52,540 nt of DNA, taken from the IMG/VR virus record IMGVR_UViG_3300025703_000007, positions 1 through 52,540 of that record; one strand, 5' to 3'. The notes under the pieces are model-generated. The model saw only the letters and a list, made by a program, of their open reading frames with translations, was not told where the DNA came from and did not search any database. How positions within the stretch are numbered: position 1 is the first letter of the stretch; the number at the start of each line of letters is the position of its first letter. The stretch comes from a virus. This document shows positions 24,105-29,786 of this stretch, piece by piece. A program made the position numbers and the translations under genes.

Positions 24105-24392
24105 ATGGAAAACGCACCTGTTTACCAAAACATCCTGAAACCGACCTTCGCTGAGCTGAAAGCCAAAGAGAAGCACCTTTGCGGCGCTGTTGACGAGATG
24201 CGGCAAAACTGCGAGATGCTGCTGTCGATCGTTACGATGCACATCCGCGACTTGCGACACGCAGCCGGCAGCACCGACGCTGCAACGCTTGACCTTGCCC
24301 AGCCCGAGCGCTGGCTCGCCATCACGGCCACGCATTTCCAAGAGGGTTTGATGACCCTCAAGCGTTCGCTCACGCAACCCACGAGCTTTTAG
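24105..24392 (+). CDS. Hypothetical protein between DUF2800 and DUF2815 genes
   Basis: A 95-residue all-helical protein, MENAPVYQNILKPTFAELKA, with AAGGAAA upstream. A long first helix (ELKAKEKHLCGAVDEMRQNC) and a second (PERWLAITATHFQEGLMTLK) could form a four-helix dimer. Its fixed place between two single-strand-processing genes suggests an accessory role. No family recognised. Confidence 0.6.
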   Translation: MENAPVYQNILKPTFAELKAKEKHLCGAVDEMRQNCEMLLSIVTMHIRDLRHAAGSTDAATLDLAQPERWLAITATHFQEGLMTLKRSLTQPTSF

Positions 24393-24421
24393 ATTTCTTC
24401 AAACCCCATACAGGAGACCCC

Positions 24422-25033
24422 ATGGGAACAGTTGTGATGCTTACCGGTGTTCGAGGTGCTTTTTTAGAACTCGGTGAGCCGGATTATTATCAGAGTAAAA
24501 AGCAGAACGATAAAGACGAACGTAGGTGGGACGCCGTAGGACTTATCCCGTATAAGTCACCTTTACTTGCCGTTGTTAACAAAGCCATTGAAGAGGTAGC
24601 GCAAAACCGTTGGGAAAAGAAATGGGAAATGGTTTTAGAAAACCTCCGCGGAGATCCGAAAGCATTCTGTTTTCAAGACGGCAAGAAAAAAGATTATGAC
24701 GGCTACCCCGGGCATTGGGCACTGACAGCCCACCGCAAAGAGAGTAAAGGGCGCCCACTCGTGATAGACAGTGACAAATCTCCTATTTACGATCCTTTAA
24801 CCAATCAGGTATATAAAGGCAAAGCCGGGAGAGTCTATAGTGGGTGTTATATTAACCTACAGGTAGAATTATTTGCTTGGGATAATAAAACAAACGGAAG
24901 TAAAGGTATCGGAGCTACTTTACTCGTTATTCAGCGGGTACGTGACGGTGACGCGTTCAGCGGCGGCGTAACACCGAACACAGAAGCTTTCGATGAGATC
25001 ACAGAAGGGGCCGACGCAGACGATTTGACTTAA
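24422..25033 (+). CDS. DUF2815 single-stranded DNA-binding protein
   Basis: A 203-residue protein with CAGGAG five bases before the ATG. The block YSGCYINLQVELFAWDNKTN followed by GIGATLLVIQRVRDGDAFSGG is the C-terminal signature of DUF2815, an OB-fold ssDNA-binding family of phages. The protein ends TEGADADDLT, an acidic tail of the type by which phage SSBs contact polymerase and helicase. Codons are richer in A/T (many TTA, AAA, TAT) than in the flanking genes, which suggests transfer from another source. Confidence 0.8.
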   Translation: MGTVVMLTGVRGAFLELGEPDYYQSKKQNDKDERRWDAVGLIPYKSPLLAVVNKAIEEVAQNRWEKKWEMVLENLRGDPKAFCFQDGKKKDYDGYPGHWALTAHRKESKGRPLVIDSDKSPIYDPLTNQVYKGKAGRVYSGCYINLQVELFAWDNKTNGSKGIGATLLVIQRVRDGDAFSGGVTPNTEAFDEITEGADADDLT

Positions 25034-25040
25034 GAGTTAC

Positions 25041-25124
25041 GGGTGACCGCAAGCGCGGTAAGGTTCGTGTGTTATTCGAGAGGATAAGCCAAATAGCCGG
25101 GGGTTGCGCCCCGGTCACCCCCCA
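25041..25124 (+). ncRNA. Candidate structured RNA, cloverleaf-like, domain 1
   Basis: Begins 8 bases after the DUF2815 stop. GGGTGACC (25041-25048) pairs with GGTCACCC (25113-25120). Inside are CCGC-AAGC-GCGG (25047-25058), TTATT-CGAGAG-GATAA (25072-25087) and CCGGGG-GTTGCG-CCCCGG (25097-25114), which together make a four-way junction if the outer stem is 6 bp. The 3' end reads C-CCA after the outer stem, as in a tRNA, but the D, anticodon and T arms do not fit. Not a clear terminator, since no T run follows. Confidence 0.45.
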
Positions 25125-25137
25125 GTTAAGAGAGTTT

Positions 25138-25282
25138 TGTGATGGCGAATGCGCAGGCTGATGCGCTAAGTCGGGACGGGTACGCGAAAAAGCACAAGTA
25201 GCTGAGACGCGATGAAAGCTGGCGGTCAATCCCGTGGGAAGCCAGTCAATGCCGGAAATCAGTACCGGCCGCCATCACAAAG
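25138..25282 (+). ncRNA. Candidate structured RNA, domain 2
   Basis: A perfect 12-bp inverted repeat, TTTGTGATGGCG (from 25137) with CGCCATCACAAA (ending 25281), encloses about 120 bases. Inside are GCGCA/TGCGC, ACGGG/CCCGT, CTGGC/GCCAG and GCCGG/CCGGC pairings. A 19-codon frame begins at the ATG at 25141 but has weak support. The segment to 25304 ends with the ribosome-binding region of the next gene. Function unknown. Confidence 0.45.
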
Positions 25283-25304
25283 CTTTTCAAAAGGTTGAAA
25301 CGAC

Positions 25305-25724
25305 ATGACCAAGATCAAACAAACCACGCGGCAGCGCGCTAATACGATTGAGGCGCTCGAGGTTATGTGGCCTTCGGTGCCACCTGAGAATGTCTGTGAG
25401 GGTTTGAAATGGTGGAGAAAAGGAAAACCCACAAGGAGACCGCCGACTTGCGAGACTGTCGCTTGTTTTGGCGGATGGTGCGCCTGGTGGCCGGCATTTA
25501 AAGCACAAGGGGTCCAGGCGAACGAGTTTGGCGCACCTTGTATTACTAACGCCAGAGATGTCTGCTATCAAGCTAGCGCTGTCTTTATAAAGTTATTTGG
25601 TGATTATGACATATGCGCGCCCGTTGGAAATTTTGAGTGTGAAATGGATTTCAAAGGCACCGACCACGAACTGGTAACCCATCGCCTCAAACGGCTGCTT
25701 GAGAACAGTGAGGTAGTGGAATGA
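25305..25724 (+). CDS. Hypothetical protein with ACFGGW motif
   Basis: A 139-residue protein, MTKIKQTTRQRANTIEALEV, with AAGG upstream. The block CETVACFGGWCAWWPAF is a Cys/Trp-rich motif seen in small phage proteins of unknown function. Further Cys residues (CITNARDVC, ICAPVGNFEC) could form a metal site. First gene after the structured RNA region. Coupled by ATGA to the next. Confidence 0.6.
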   Translation: MTKIKQTTRQRANTIEALEVMWPSVPPENVCEGLKWWRKGKPTRRPPTCETVACFGGWCAWWPAFKAQGVQANEFGAPCITNARDVCYQASAVFIKLFGDYDICAPVGNFECEMDFKGTDHELVTHRLKRLLENSEVVE

Positions 25725-25951
25725 ACCGGTTTAAAGAATTGGCAGACTTTTGCGATGGCTACCGCAACAACCCTGAAGTCAGGGAAATCGAATCAATCCT
25801 CCGCGCTCTAGCTGCGGCAGATGAGGCGCTGCCGAGATGCCACTGTTTTTTTGATCCTGGAATCATGGCCGAAGCAGACGATGGTGACTACGTCAAACGC
25901 GACGACGCATTGAAAGCTGTTGCGCTGGCGAGTAAGCGTGAGGTGGAATGA
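25721..25951 (+). CDS. Small hypothetical accessory protein
   Basis: A 76-residue protein, MNRFKELADFCDGYRNNPEV. Helical and acidic, with CHC and a C-terminal YVKRDDALKAVALASKREVE that is common at the ends of small phage accessory proteins. ATGA overlaps on both sides. Function unknown. Confidence 0.55.
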   Translation: MNRFKELADFCDGYRNNPEVREIESILRALAAADEALPRCHCFFDPGIMAEADDGDYVKRDDALKAVALASKREVE

Positions 25952-26121
25952 TGGATGTCAACACTGTAGAGTACTCAGACGTATATGATCCATACGGCCG
26001 AAACCGAATATCTTTATTAGAAGATCAGATCAATGTGTTGTCTGATCATATCGCCGATCTGCAGAGAGAACTAGATTCAGCTATTCGCAGGATAGAAACT
26101 CTTGAAATTCAAAGTGATTAA
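25948..26121 (+). CDS. 57-residue coiled-coil protein
   Basis: A short frame, MMDVNTVEYSDVYDPYGRNR, starting in ATGA overlap with the previous gene. The second half (SLLEDQINVLSDHIADLQRE) keeps Leu, Ile and Val at heptad positions to the end, so it should form a coiled coil. Function unknown. Confidence 0.55.
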   Translation: MMDVNTVEYSDVYDPYGRNRISLLEDQINVLSDHIADLQRELDSAIRRIETLEIQSD

Positions 26122-26133
26122 GCGTGAGGGGGA

Positions 26134-26316
26134 ATGCTGGACGAACAACAGCTTTCACATTTATATCGGCAATACTGCATGTATGCAGTAAATCCAGCGA
26201 GTTATGAAACTTGGCTAAAAGCTTATTGCAAAGACCACAACTTATATACGCAAGAAGAGATAGACGACGCCAAAGTTCGTGCCAAAGCTTTGCATGCATC
26301 TATCAGGGTTGAATAA
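26134..26316 (+). CDS. Small hypothetical protein
   Basis: A 60-residue helical protein, MLDEQQLSHLYRQYCMYAVN, with GAGGGGG just upstream. It contains a Trp/Tyr-rich middle (ASYETWLKAYCKDHNLYTQE). No family recognised. Confidence 0.5.
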   Translation: MLDEQQLSHLYRQYCMYAVNPASYETWLKAYCKDHNLYTQEEIDDAKVRAKALHASIRVE

Positions 26317-26318
26317 TC

Positions 26319-26537
26319 ATGACAACCAAAGCACCCGCTACACACCCTAACGAAAAAGCGCGGCTTGCTTTTGAACGGGGCGTCGGCCTCAAACGTGAAG
26401 GCATGCATCTGCTTGGATTGGTAGTGGCGGAATGGATGTCCGATCCTCAATCTGTCCAGTGCTTTGATTCGCGGATTGTTGAGCGAGCAATCAAAGTCAT
26501 CGCTGAATATGAGTGCCTACCCGAGATCGCAAAATGA
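26319..26537 (+). CDS. Small hypothetical protein, MTTKA start
   Basis: A 72-residue protein, MTTKAPATHPNEKARLAFER. Its first 16 coding bases are identical to those of the gene at 26534, indicating reuse of a gene start by recombination. It ends in ATGA overlap with that gene. Function unknown. Confidence 0.5.
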   Translation: MTTKAPATHPNEKARLAFERGVGLKREGMHLLGLVVAEWMSDPQSVQCFDSRIVERAIKVIAEYECLPEIAK

Positions 26538-26968
26538 CAACCAAAGCACAAGACGCGCTGCGCCGGCTCATTGATCAACAAGCTGAGTGCGAAGCCCTTT
26601 GGTTCGCGGCCAAACACGCATCTGAAGCGTATTTGCAGCAAGCTTTGCGCGATCTGCACTCGGTTGCTGAGCATGCCCTAGCCACCGAGCAAGCAGAGCT
26701 GACGCGCGAAGGTAACGTCAGCTTGCACGATAACAACGCGGATGTTATCGAACATCTGCGAGAGGCGTTGTTAGACGCTGTAGCAAATCTGACGGGAGCG
26801 GCGGACGCGTACAGAATCTATTGCAAGCGTCATATTTCACAGGGTAAAGCTGAAACAGACGCTTTCTTTTCGACTAGATGCGCTCAGTTTGACGCAGCCG
26901 TAGAGCGTGGTCACAAAGCTCTCGTATCCGACCGCGCAATCATCGCCGCATCGAAAGCTAAATCATGA
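26534..26968 (+). CDS. Hypothetical helical protein, MTTKA start
   Basis: A 144-residue protein from ATG 26534 (MTTKAQDALRRLIDQQAECE), coupled by ATGA on both sides. It is almost entirely helical with Ala, Glu and His (LRDLHSVAEHALATEQAELT, HLREALLDAVANLTGAADAY). No membrane segment. Function unknown. Confidence 0.55.
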   Translation: MTTKAQDALRRLIDQQAECEALWFAAKHASEAYLQQALRDLHSVAEHALATEQAELTREGNVSLHDNNADVIEHLREALLDAVANLTGAADAYRIYCKRHISQGKAETDAFFSTRCAQFDAAVERGHKALVSDRAIIAASKAKS

Positions 26969-27729
26969 CTAAAGATATTGAGCAGGTGCGCAGAGAGTTT
27001 GAAGAATATTGGGAACTCAAGAAGCATCCAATGTCAGAAGGTTTTGGTGATGATGAATGGGAGCCTGTTTGGCGCGGCTGGCTAGCACACGAAGATTTCA
27101 CTATGTCAAATAAGGATATGTTTTATATGAGCGTAGCTGGCGCGCGAATAGTATTCAAAATACTTGGAGACGCTCTCGCATCACGCCCAGTTGGTGACGA
27201 TCTGGCGCCAACTGGTGAGGGTTTGTCACCGGTTGAATGCCCGAACAAAGCATTTGGTCGTGTGTGCGGCGGGATGCTCGCGAGGCAAACACGTCCGCCA
27301 CAAGAATCACAGCCTGCGCAAGACGCCCAATCAACCCACATCGCACTGAGGCTCGCGCAAGCAGCACTCGGCGAAATGGCCTCATGCGCCGAGCCTGACT
27401 GCAGGGTTGTGCAAACTGAGTACCAACAGGAGGCGTTAAAGGCAATCAACGCGGCACTTGAACCAACTGTACGCCCTGATCGTACGGTTGAGGCGCAAGG
27501 CAGCGGGTATTGGGTTCACGGGCCGTTGACTGTACGCCCTGCGGTTGAGGCGCAAGACAGCGAGCGGCTGCGGGAGGCGTTGACCACGTTGTTGAGTCTA
27601 ATTGAGTCGGCTGGACTTAAAAATCTGACCAACGGAGTGCAACTAGGAGCAACTTCTTGGCACGTCAAGATGGACAGCGCAATTAAATATGCTGCAGACG
27701 CCCTCACCGGGGCCAGCCCTGGCAAATGA
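26965..27729 (+). CDS. Mosaic hypothetical protein
   Basis: A 254-residue protein, MTKDIEQVRREFEEYWELKK. The N terminus has WEPVWRGWLAHEDF, typical of small phage accessory proteins. The middle is low-complexity. Two copies of a TVRP...VEAQ block (about residues 168-176 and 188-196) flank a short insert, and a second helical domain (SERLREALTTLLSLIESAGL) follows. The protein looks assembled from pieces of several accessory genes by recombination. Confidence 0.5.
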   Translation: MTKDIEQVRREFEEYWELKKHPMSEGFGDDEWEPVWRGWLAHEDFTMSNKDMFYMSVAGARIVFKILGDALASRPVGDDLAPTGEGLSPVECPNKAFGRVCGGMLARQTRPPQESQPAQDAQSTHIALRLAQAALGEMASCAEPDCRVVQTEYQQEALKAINAALEPTVRPDRTVEAQGSGYWVHGPLTVRPAVEAQDSERLREALTTLLSLIESAGLKNLTNGVQLGATSWHVKMDSAIKYAADALTGASPGK

Positions 27730-27937
27730 ACAACCAGACGTAAACGAGCAGCATGAGCGTTACCTGCTTGAACTTATCTCAAATATAGAAAAAGAGTATC
27801 GCGCCCGTGTGGAACCGCTAATAAATAGGTTGGCTGCTATTCGAGCATCAAGACCAATGCCGCCTATTTACGTTGAGATAGATAAATTAGACGACGAAAT
27901 GCGTAAGCAACTTGGGATTGAGTGCCATGGCAAATGA
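27689..27937 (+). CDS. Small coiled-coil accessory protein
   Basis: An 82-residue frame from ATG 27689 overlaps the previous gene by 41 bases. The recognisable part starts at ANEQPDVNEQHERYLLELIS, coded by a sequence equal to the MANEQ starts found at 27927 and 28562, except that CTG stands in place of ATG. The protein is helical (NIEKEYRARVEPLINRLAAI) and ends ECHGK. The true start is uncertain. Confidence 0.45.
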   Translation: MLQTPSPGPALANEQPDVNEQHERYLLELISNIEKEYRARVEPLINRLAAIRASRPMPPIYVEIDKLDDEMRKQLGIECHGK

Positions 27938-27944
27938 ACAAACG

Positions 27945-28103
27945 CTACTTCGGTCGCGCTCGCTCAATGAGCTTACGAAGCCAAGCCATTCCATGCGCAT
28001 CGATCTTCGCCCACTGCGAGGCGGTCAGGCGGATCGATCGCAAAAGAAGCTTCTCTTCGTCGGGCGTCGGCGGCCTGCCGCGTGATCGTTTTGGCGTTTC
28101 CAT
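27945..28103 (-). CDS. Ribbon-helix-helix DNA-binding protein
   Basis: A 52-residue protein, METPKRSRGRPPTPDEEKLL, then LRSIRLTASQWAKIDAHGMA and WLRKLIERARPK. The AT-hook-like RGRPP, the 'RSIRLT..QW.KI' strand-helix and the last helix are the pattern of small Arc-type regulators found in phages and plasmids. It is the only minus-strand gene between 21.2 and 40.1 kb, has its own promoter, and lies in a segment bounded by 17-bp direct repeats. It is probably an autoregulated transcription factor. Confidence 0.7.
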   Translation of the reverse strand: METPKRSRGRPPTPDEEKLLLRSIRLTASQWAKIDAHGMAWLRKLIERARPK

Positions 28104-28110
28104 GCAATCG

Positions 28111-28138
28111 ATTGTACGTCATTTGATGTGGTACACAA
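28111..28138 (-). promoter_or_regulatory. Promoter of the ribbon-helix-helix gene, near-leaderless
   Basis: Reading left, TTGTGT (28138-28133) and TACAAT (28116-28111) are 16 bases apart. Transcription would begin near 28104, at the ATG (28103), so the mRNA would have almost no leader and no Shine-Dalgarno. Confidence 0.55.
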
Positions 28139-28144
28139 AAGAGC

Positions 28145-28172
28145 TTGCGCAGTCTGTTTGTTGTGCTACAGT
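28145..28172 (+). promoter_or_regulatory. Divergent promoter for 28201..28335
   Basis: TTGCGC (28145-28150) and TACAGT (28167-28172) are 16 bases apart on the plus strand, back to back with the ribbon-helix-helix promoter. The regulator could bind between the two. Confidence 0.4.
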
Positions 28173-28200
28173 AAATACGTCGACCAACCCGGGGCACAGC

Positions 28201-28335
28201 ATGTACACACTCGCTGGATTTACCGTCAACACCGCCGAGCAAGCCCGCACCATCCTGCTGATGGCGATGCTGAAGCGAGACCAGTCCTTGTCTGCCCAGG
28301 CGCACTGGGTGCTGAAGAAGCTGGGCGGCGTGTGA
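28201..28335 (+). CDS. 44-residue hypothetical protein in the inserted cassette
   Basis: A short frame, MYTLAGFTVNTAEQARTILL, then a basic helix (MAMLKRDQSLSAQAHWVLKK). It starts right after the plus-strand promoter of the cassette and ends one base before the next gene. Function unknown. Confidence 0.5.
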   Translation: MYTLAGFTVNTAEQARTILLMAMLKRDQSLSAQAHWVLKKLGGV

Positions 28336-28336
28336 C

Positions 28337-28816
28337 ATGACGGTGGCGAAAGCAAAGCAACTCGCCGCCATGCGCGACTCGGCGACCCGCTGGTTCCTGG
28401 CGCAGCAACTTGCCGAAGAAGAGGCGCGACAGGGCAGGCCCTTGACCAAGAACGAGCGGATGGCGTTCAAGGCAGGGCTGTATCGCGGAATGAATTTCGA
28501 CGTGTTCGACTGTCTAGATGCAGCCTATTCCAAGCCCCCCGCGGCTTTTGAGGTAGACACCATGGCAAATGAACAAGAGCTGCGAGAGGCGCTTGTTGCC
28601 GCTCTTCGCAAGGCTGCTCAAGAAATTGCCAACGCCAATTTATTCGGCTGGGGAAACGTATGCACCGATGCTGCAGATTACATCGAGCGCTTTGCCGCAT
28701 CCCCATCATTGCAAGTAGAGAGCGCAGCACTGCAAGACGTGGCCGCGGAGCGCCAACGTCAGCAAACGGTCGAGGGCTGGAGAATTTGGAAGTTGCCAAA
28801 GACGAACTGCTTTTAG
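28337..28816 (+). CDS. Chimeric protein with a truncated C-terminal domain
   Basis: A 159-residue frame, MTVAKAKQLAAMRDSATRWF. Residues 1-75 belong to the cassette. From residue 76 (MANEQELREALVAALRKAAQ) a second gene begins. It reaches the block DVAAERQRQQTVEGW, which in many phage proteins is followed by a longer conserved domain. Here the frame breaks off after WRIWKLPKTNCF. A different frame (LEVAKDELLLAIQISPKAYV, ending 28875) continues, so the 3' end of another gene has been joined out of frame. It is probably a recombination product; expression is possible but function is doubtful. Confidence 0.5.
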   Translation: MTVAKAKQLAAMRDSATRWFLAQQLAEEEARQGRPLTKNERMAFKAGLYRGMNFDVFDCLDAAYSKPPAAFEVDTMANEQELREALVAALRKAAQEIANANLFGWGNVCTDAADYIERFAASPSLQVESAALQDVAAERQRQQTVEGWRIWKLPKTNCF

Positions 28817-28905
28817 CAATCCAAATCTCACCTAAAGCATACGTTATGCTTGACCCGTTAATAAATCAAAAATGAGCTTCTATTACCCAAATCCAAGGAA
28901 AAATA

Positions 28906-29028
28906 ATGCTTATATTTATGTCACTAGTTGTGTTTACCGCAGTGGCCCTTGTTGCGATCGGGTGCCTCATTGGGGAAGAAATATCTCAAAGAATTAATAG
29001 GAAATTAGCACAGCGGCATAAAGAATGA
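28906..29028 (+). CDS. 40-residue membrane peptide
   Basis: A short frame, MLIFMSLVVFTAVALVAIGC, followed by a charged C terminus (EEISQRINRKLAQRHKE). AAGGAA lies six bases before the ATG. An overlapping frame from ATG 28873 (MSFYYPNPRKNNAYIYV) is less convincing. One membrane span with a basic cytoplasmic tail. Confidence 0.5.
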   Translation: MLIFMSLVVFTAVALVAIGCLIGEEISQRINRKLAQRHKE

Positions 29029-29126
29029 GCTTTTACGAATGGCTACTGGACATGACTTGCGTGACCGCAACGTGTTGCTCACCGTGGTTATTCGCTTGGT
29101 TTTGTAATAAGTTTGGAGCTAAATAA
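29025..29126 (+). CDS. 33-residue Cys/Trp-rich peptide
   Basis: A short frame, MSFYEWLLDMTCVTATCCSP followed by WLFAWFCNKFGAK, starting in ATGA overlap with the previous one. Four Cys residues and a hydrophobic profile suggest a membrane-associated peptide. Function unknown. Confidence 0.45.
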   Translation: MSFYEWLLDMTCVTATCCSPWLFAWFCNKFGAK

Positions 29127-29142
29127 TTAACACCAAAAAGAA

Positions 29143-29199
29143 TTGAGAATCACAGACGGCAATCCGTGATTCTCAAAGGGAGCCAGCCGGCTCGATTTT
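29143..29199 (+). terminator. Tandem hairpins, probable terminator
   Basis: TTGAGAATCAC (29143-29153) pairs perfectly with GTGATTCTCAA (29166-29176). A second stem, GAGCC (29180-29184) with GGCTC (29189-29193), is followed by GATTTTCC. The pair separates the accessory block from the polymerase block. Confidence 0.5.
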
Positions 29200-29227
29200 C
29201 CTCAACCGCGAAGTAAAGGAACATGCC

Positions 29228-29584
29228 ATGAGCACGTCAGCAGTTATTTTAACTTGCTTGGTCGTCAACATCCCCTACGGGACAGCACTTCAGATGAAAT
29301 GCTTAAACCAAACGCAAGAAATCACGATGCACGTCAGTCAAGTGGAGAAATCCACTCCGGTGCCTTTTGCACTGACAGACGAAGCCGTCGCAAAACGCGT
29401 GCTCTGGAACGAGTGCTCGCAGAAAACGGTGGCGTTGATCATCGGTCGTTCTAACGAGCACGATGAGCGCCCCGCAAGTGTGACGTGCGGAGGCCCGGCT
29501 TGGGAGACAACCTACACAGTCCACGGTCAAATCGTGGACGCTAAGAGGGCGGATGCCCAAGTCCGGACGAGGTTTCCTGAGTGA
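29228..29584 (+). CDS. Hypothetical protein upstream of the polymerase
   Basis: A 118-residue protein, MSTSAVILTCLVVNIPYGTA, with AAAGGAA upstream. The hydrophobic N terminus is too polar for a clear signal peptide. The middle part (PFALTDEAVAKRVLWNECSQ) is helical and the end is beta-like. It ends in a GTGA overlap with the next gene. No family recognised. Confidence 0.5.
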   Translation: MSTSAVILTCLVVNIPYGTALQMKCLNQTQEITMHVSQVEKSTPVPFALTDEAVAKRVLWNECSQKTVALIIGRSNEHDERPASVTCGGPAWETTYTVHGQIVDAKRADAQVRTRFPE

Positions 29585-29778
29585 CCGATACCCCGAAGAA
29601 AACCGTTTACTTGAAGTGCGATGACTGCGGCGCAACGTTCGGGCAAGGCGAAGGCTTTACGGAAGCTGACGCCTTGCGTGCTGCAGCACGTCAACAAGGT
29701 TGGTGGCGGGCCTCGGCGTATTCAAAACCCGTTGATCTTTGCCCAAAGTGCCCAGTGGCTTTCGTAAAAATAGAATAG
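29581..29778 (+). CDS. Small zinc-ribbon protein
   Basis: A 65-residue protein with a GTG start in GTGA overlap. YLKCDDCGATFGQGEG and VDLCPKCPV give two CxxC pairs about 38 residues apart, so it should bind one zinc ion. Between them lies a helix (TEADALRAAARQQGWWRA). Small ribbons of this kind are common next to phage replication genes and probably bind nucleic acid or polymerase. Confidence 0.65.
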   Translation: MTDTPKKTVYLKCDDCGATFGQGEGFTEADALRAAARQQGWWRASAYSKPVDLCPKCPVAFVKIE

Positions 29779-29786
29779 AACAAGCT

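Larger units (their letters stand above)
27925..28576. mobile_element. Inserted cassette bounded by 17-bp direct repeats
   Basis: The 17-base sequence CCATGGCAAATGAACAA occurs at 27925-27941 and at 28560-28576. A 15/16 match lies at 27718-27733. Between the two exact copies are the minus-strand regulator, two divergent promoters, the small gene 28201..28335 and the N-terminal part of 28337..28816. The first copy leads only to a short dead frame, while the second leads into a gene remnant beginning MANEQEL. No transposase or integrase is present, so movement by homologous or copy-choice recombination is more likely than transposition. Confidence 0.5.

Noticed and set aside
25041-25124. tRNA gene ending in encoded CCA
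   Set aside because: The outer stem and C-CCA end fit, but the inner arms do not: no D stem, a 6-base T loop without TTCRA, and an anticodon stem with a wrong loop size. Kept only as a structured RNA candidate.
25160-25220. Hammerhead ribozyme core (CTGATG ... GAAA)
   Set aside because: The conserved A after CTGATG is missing and the stem order does not match.
28873-28998. 41-residue frame MSFYYPNP over the membrane peptide gene
   Set aside because: It overlaps 28906..29028 almost fully and lacks its own ribosome-binding site; the membrane peptide frame has both site and sensible profile.
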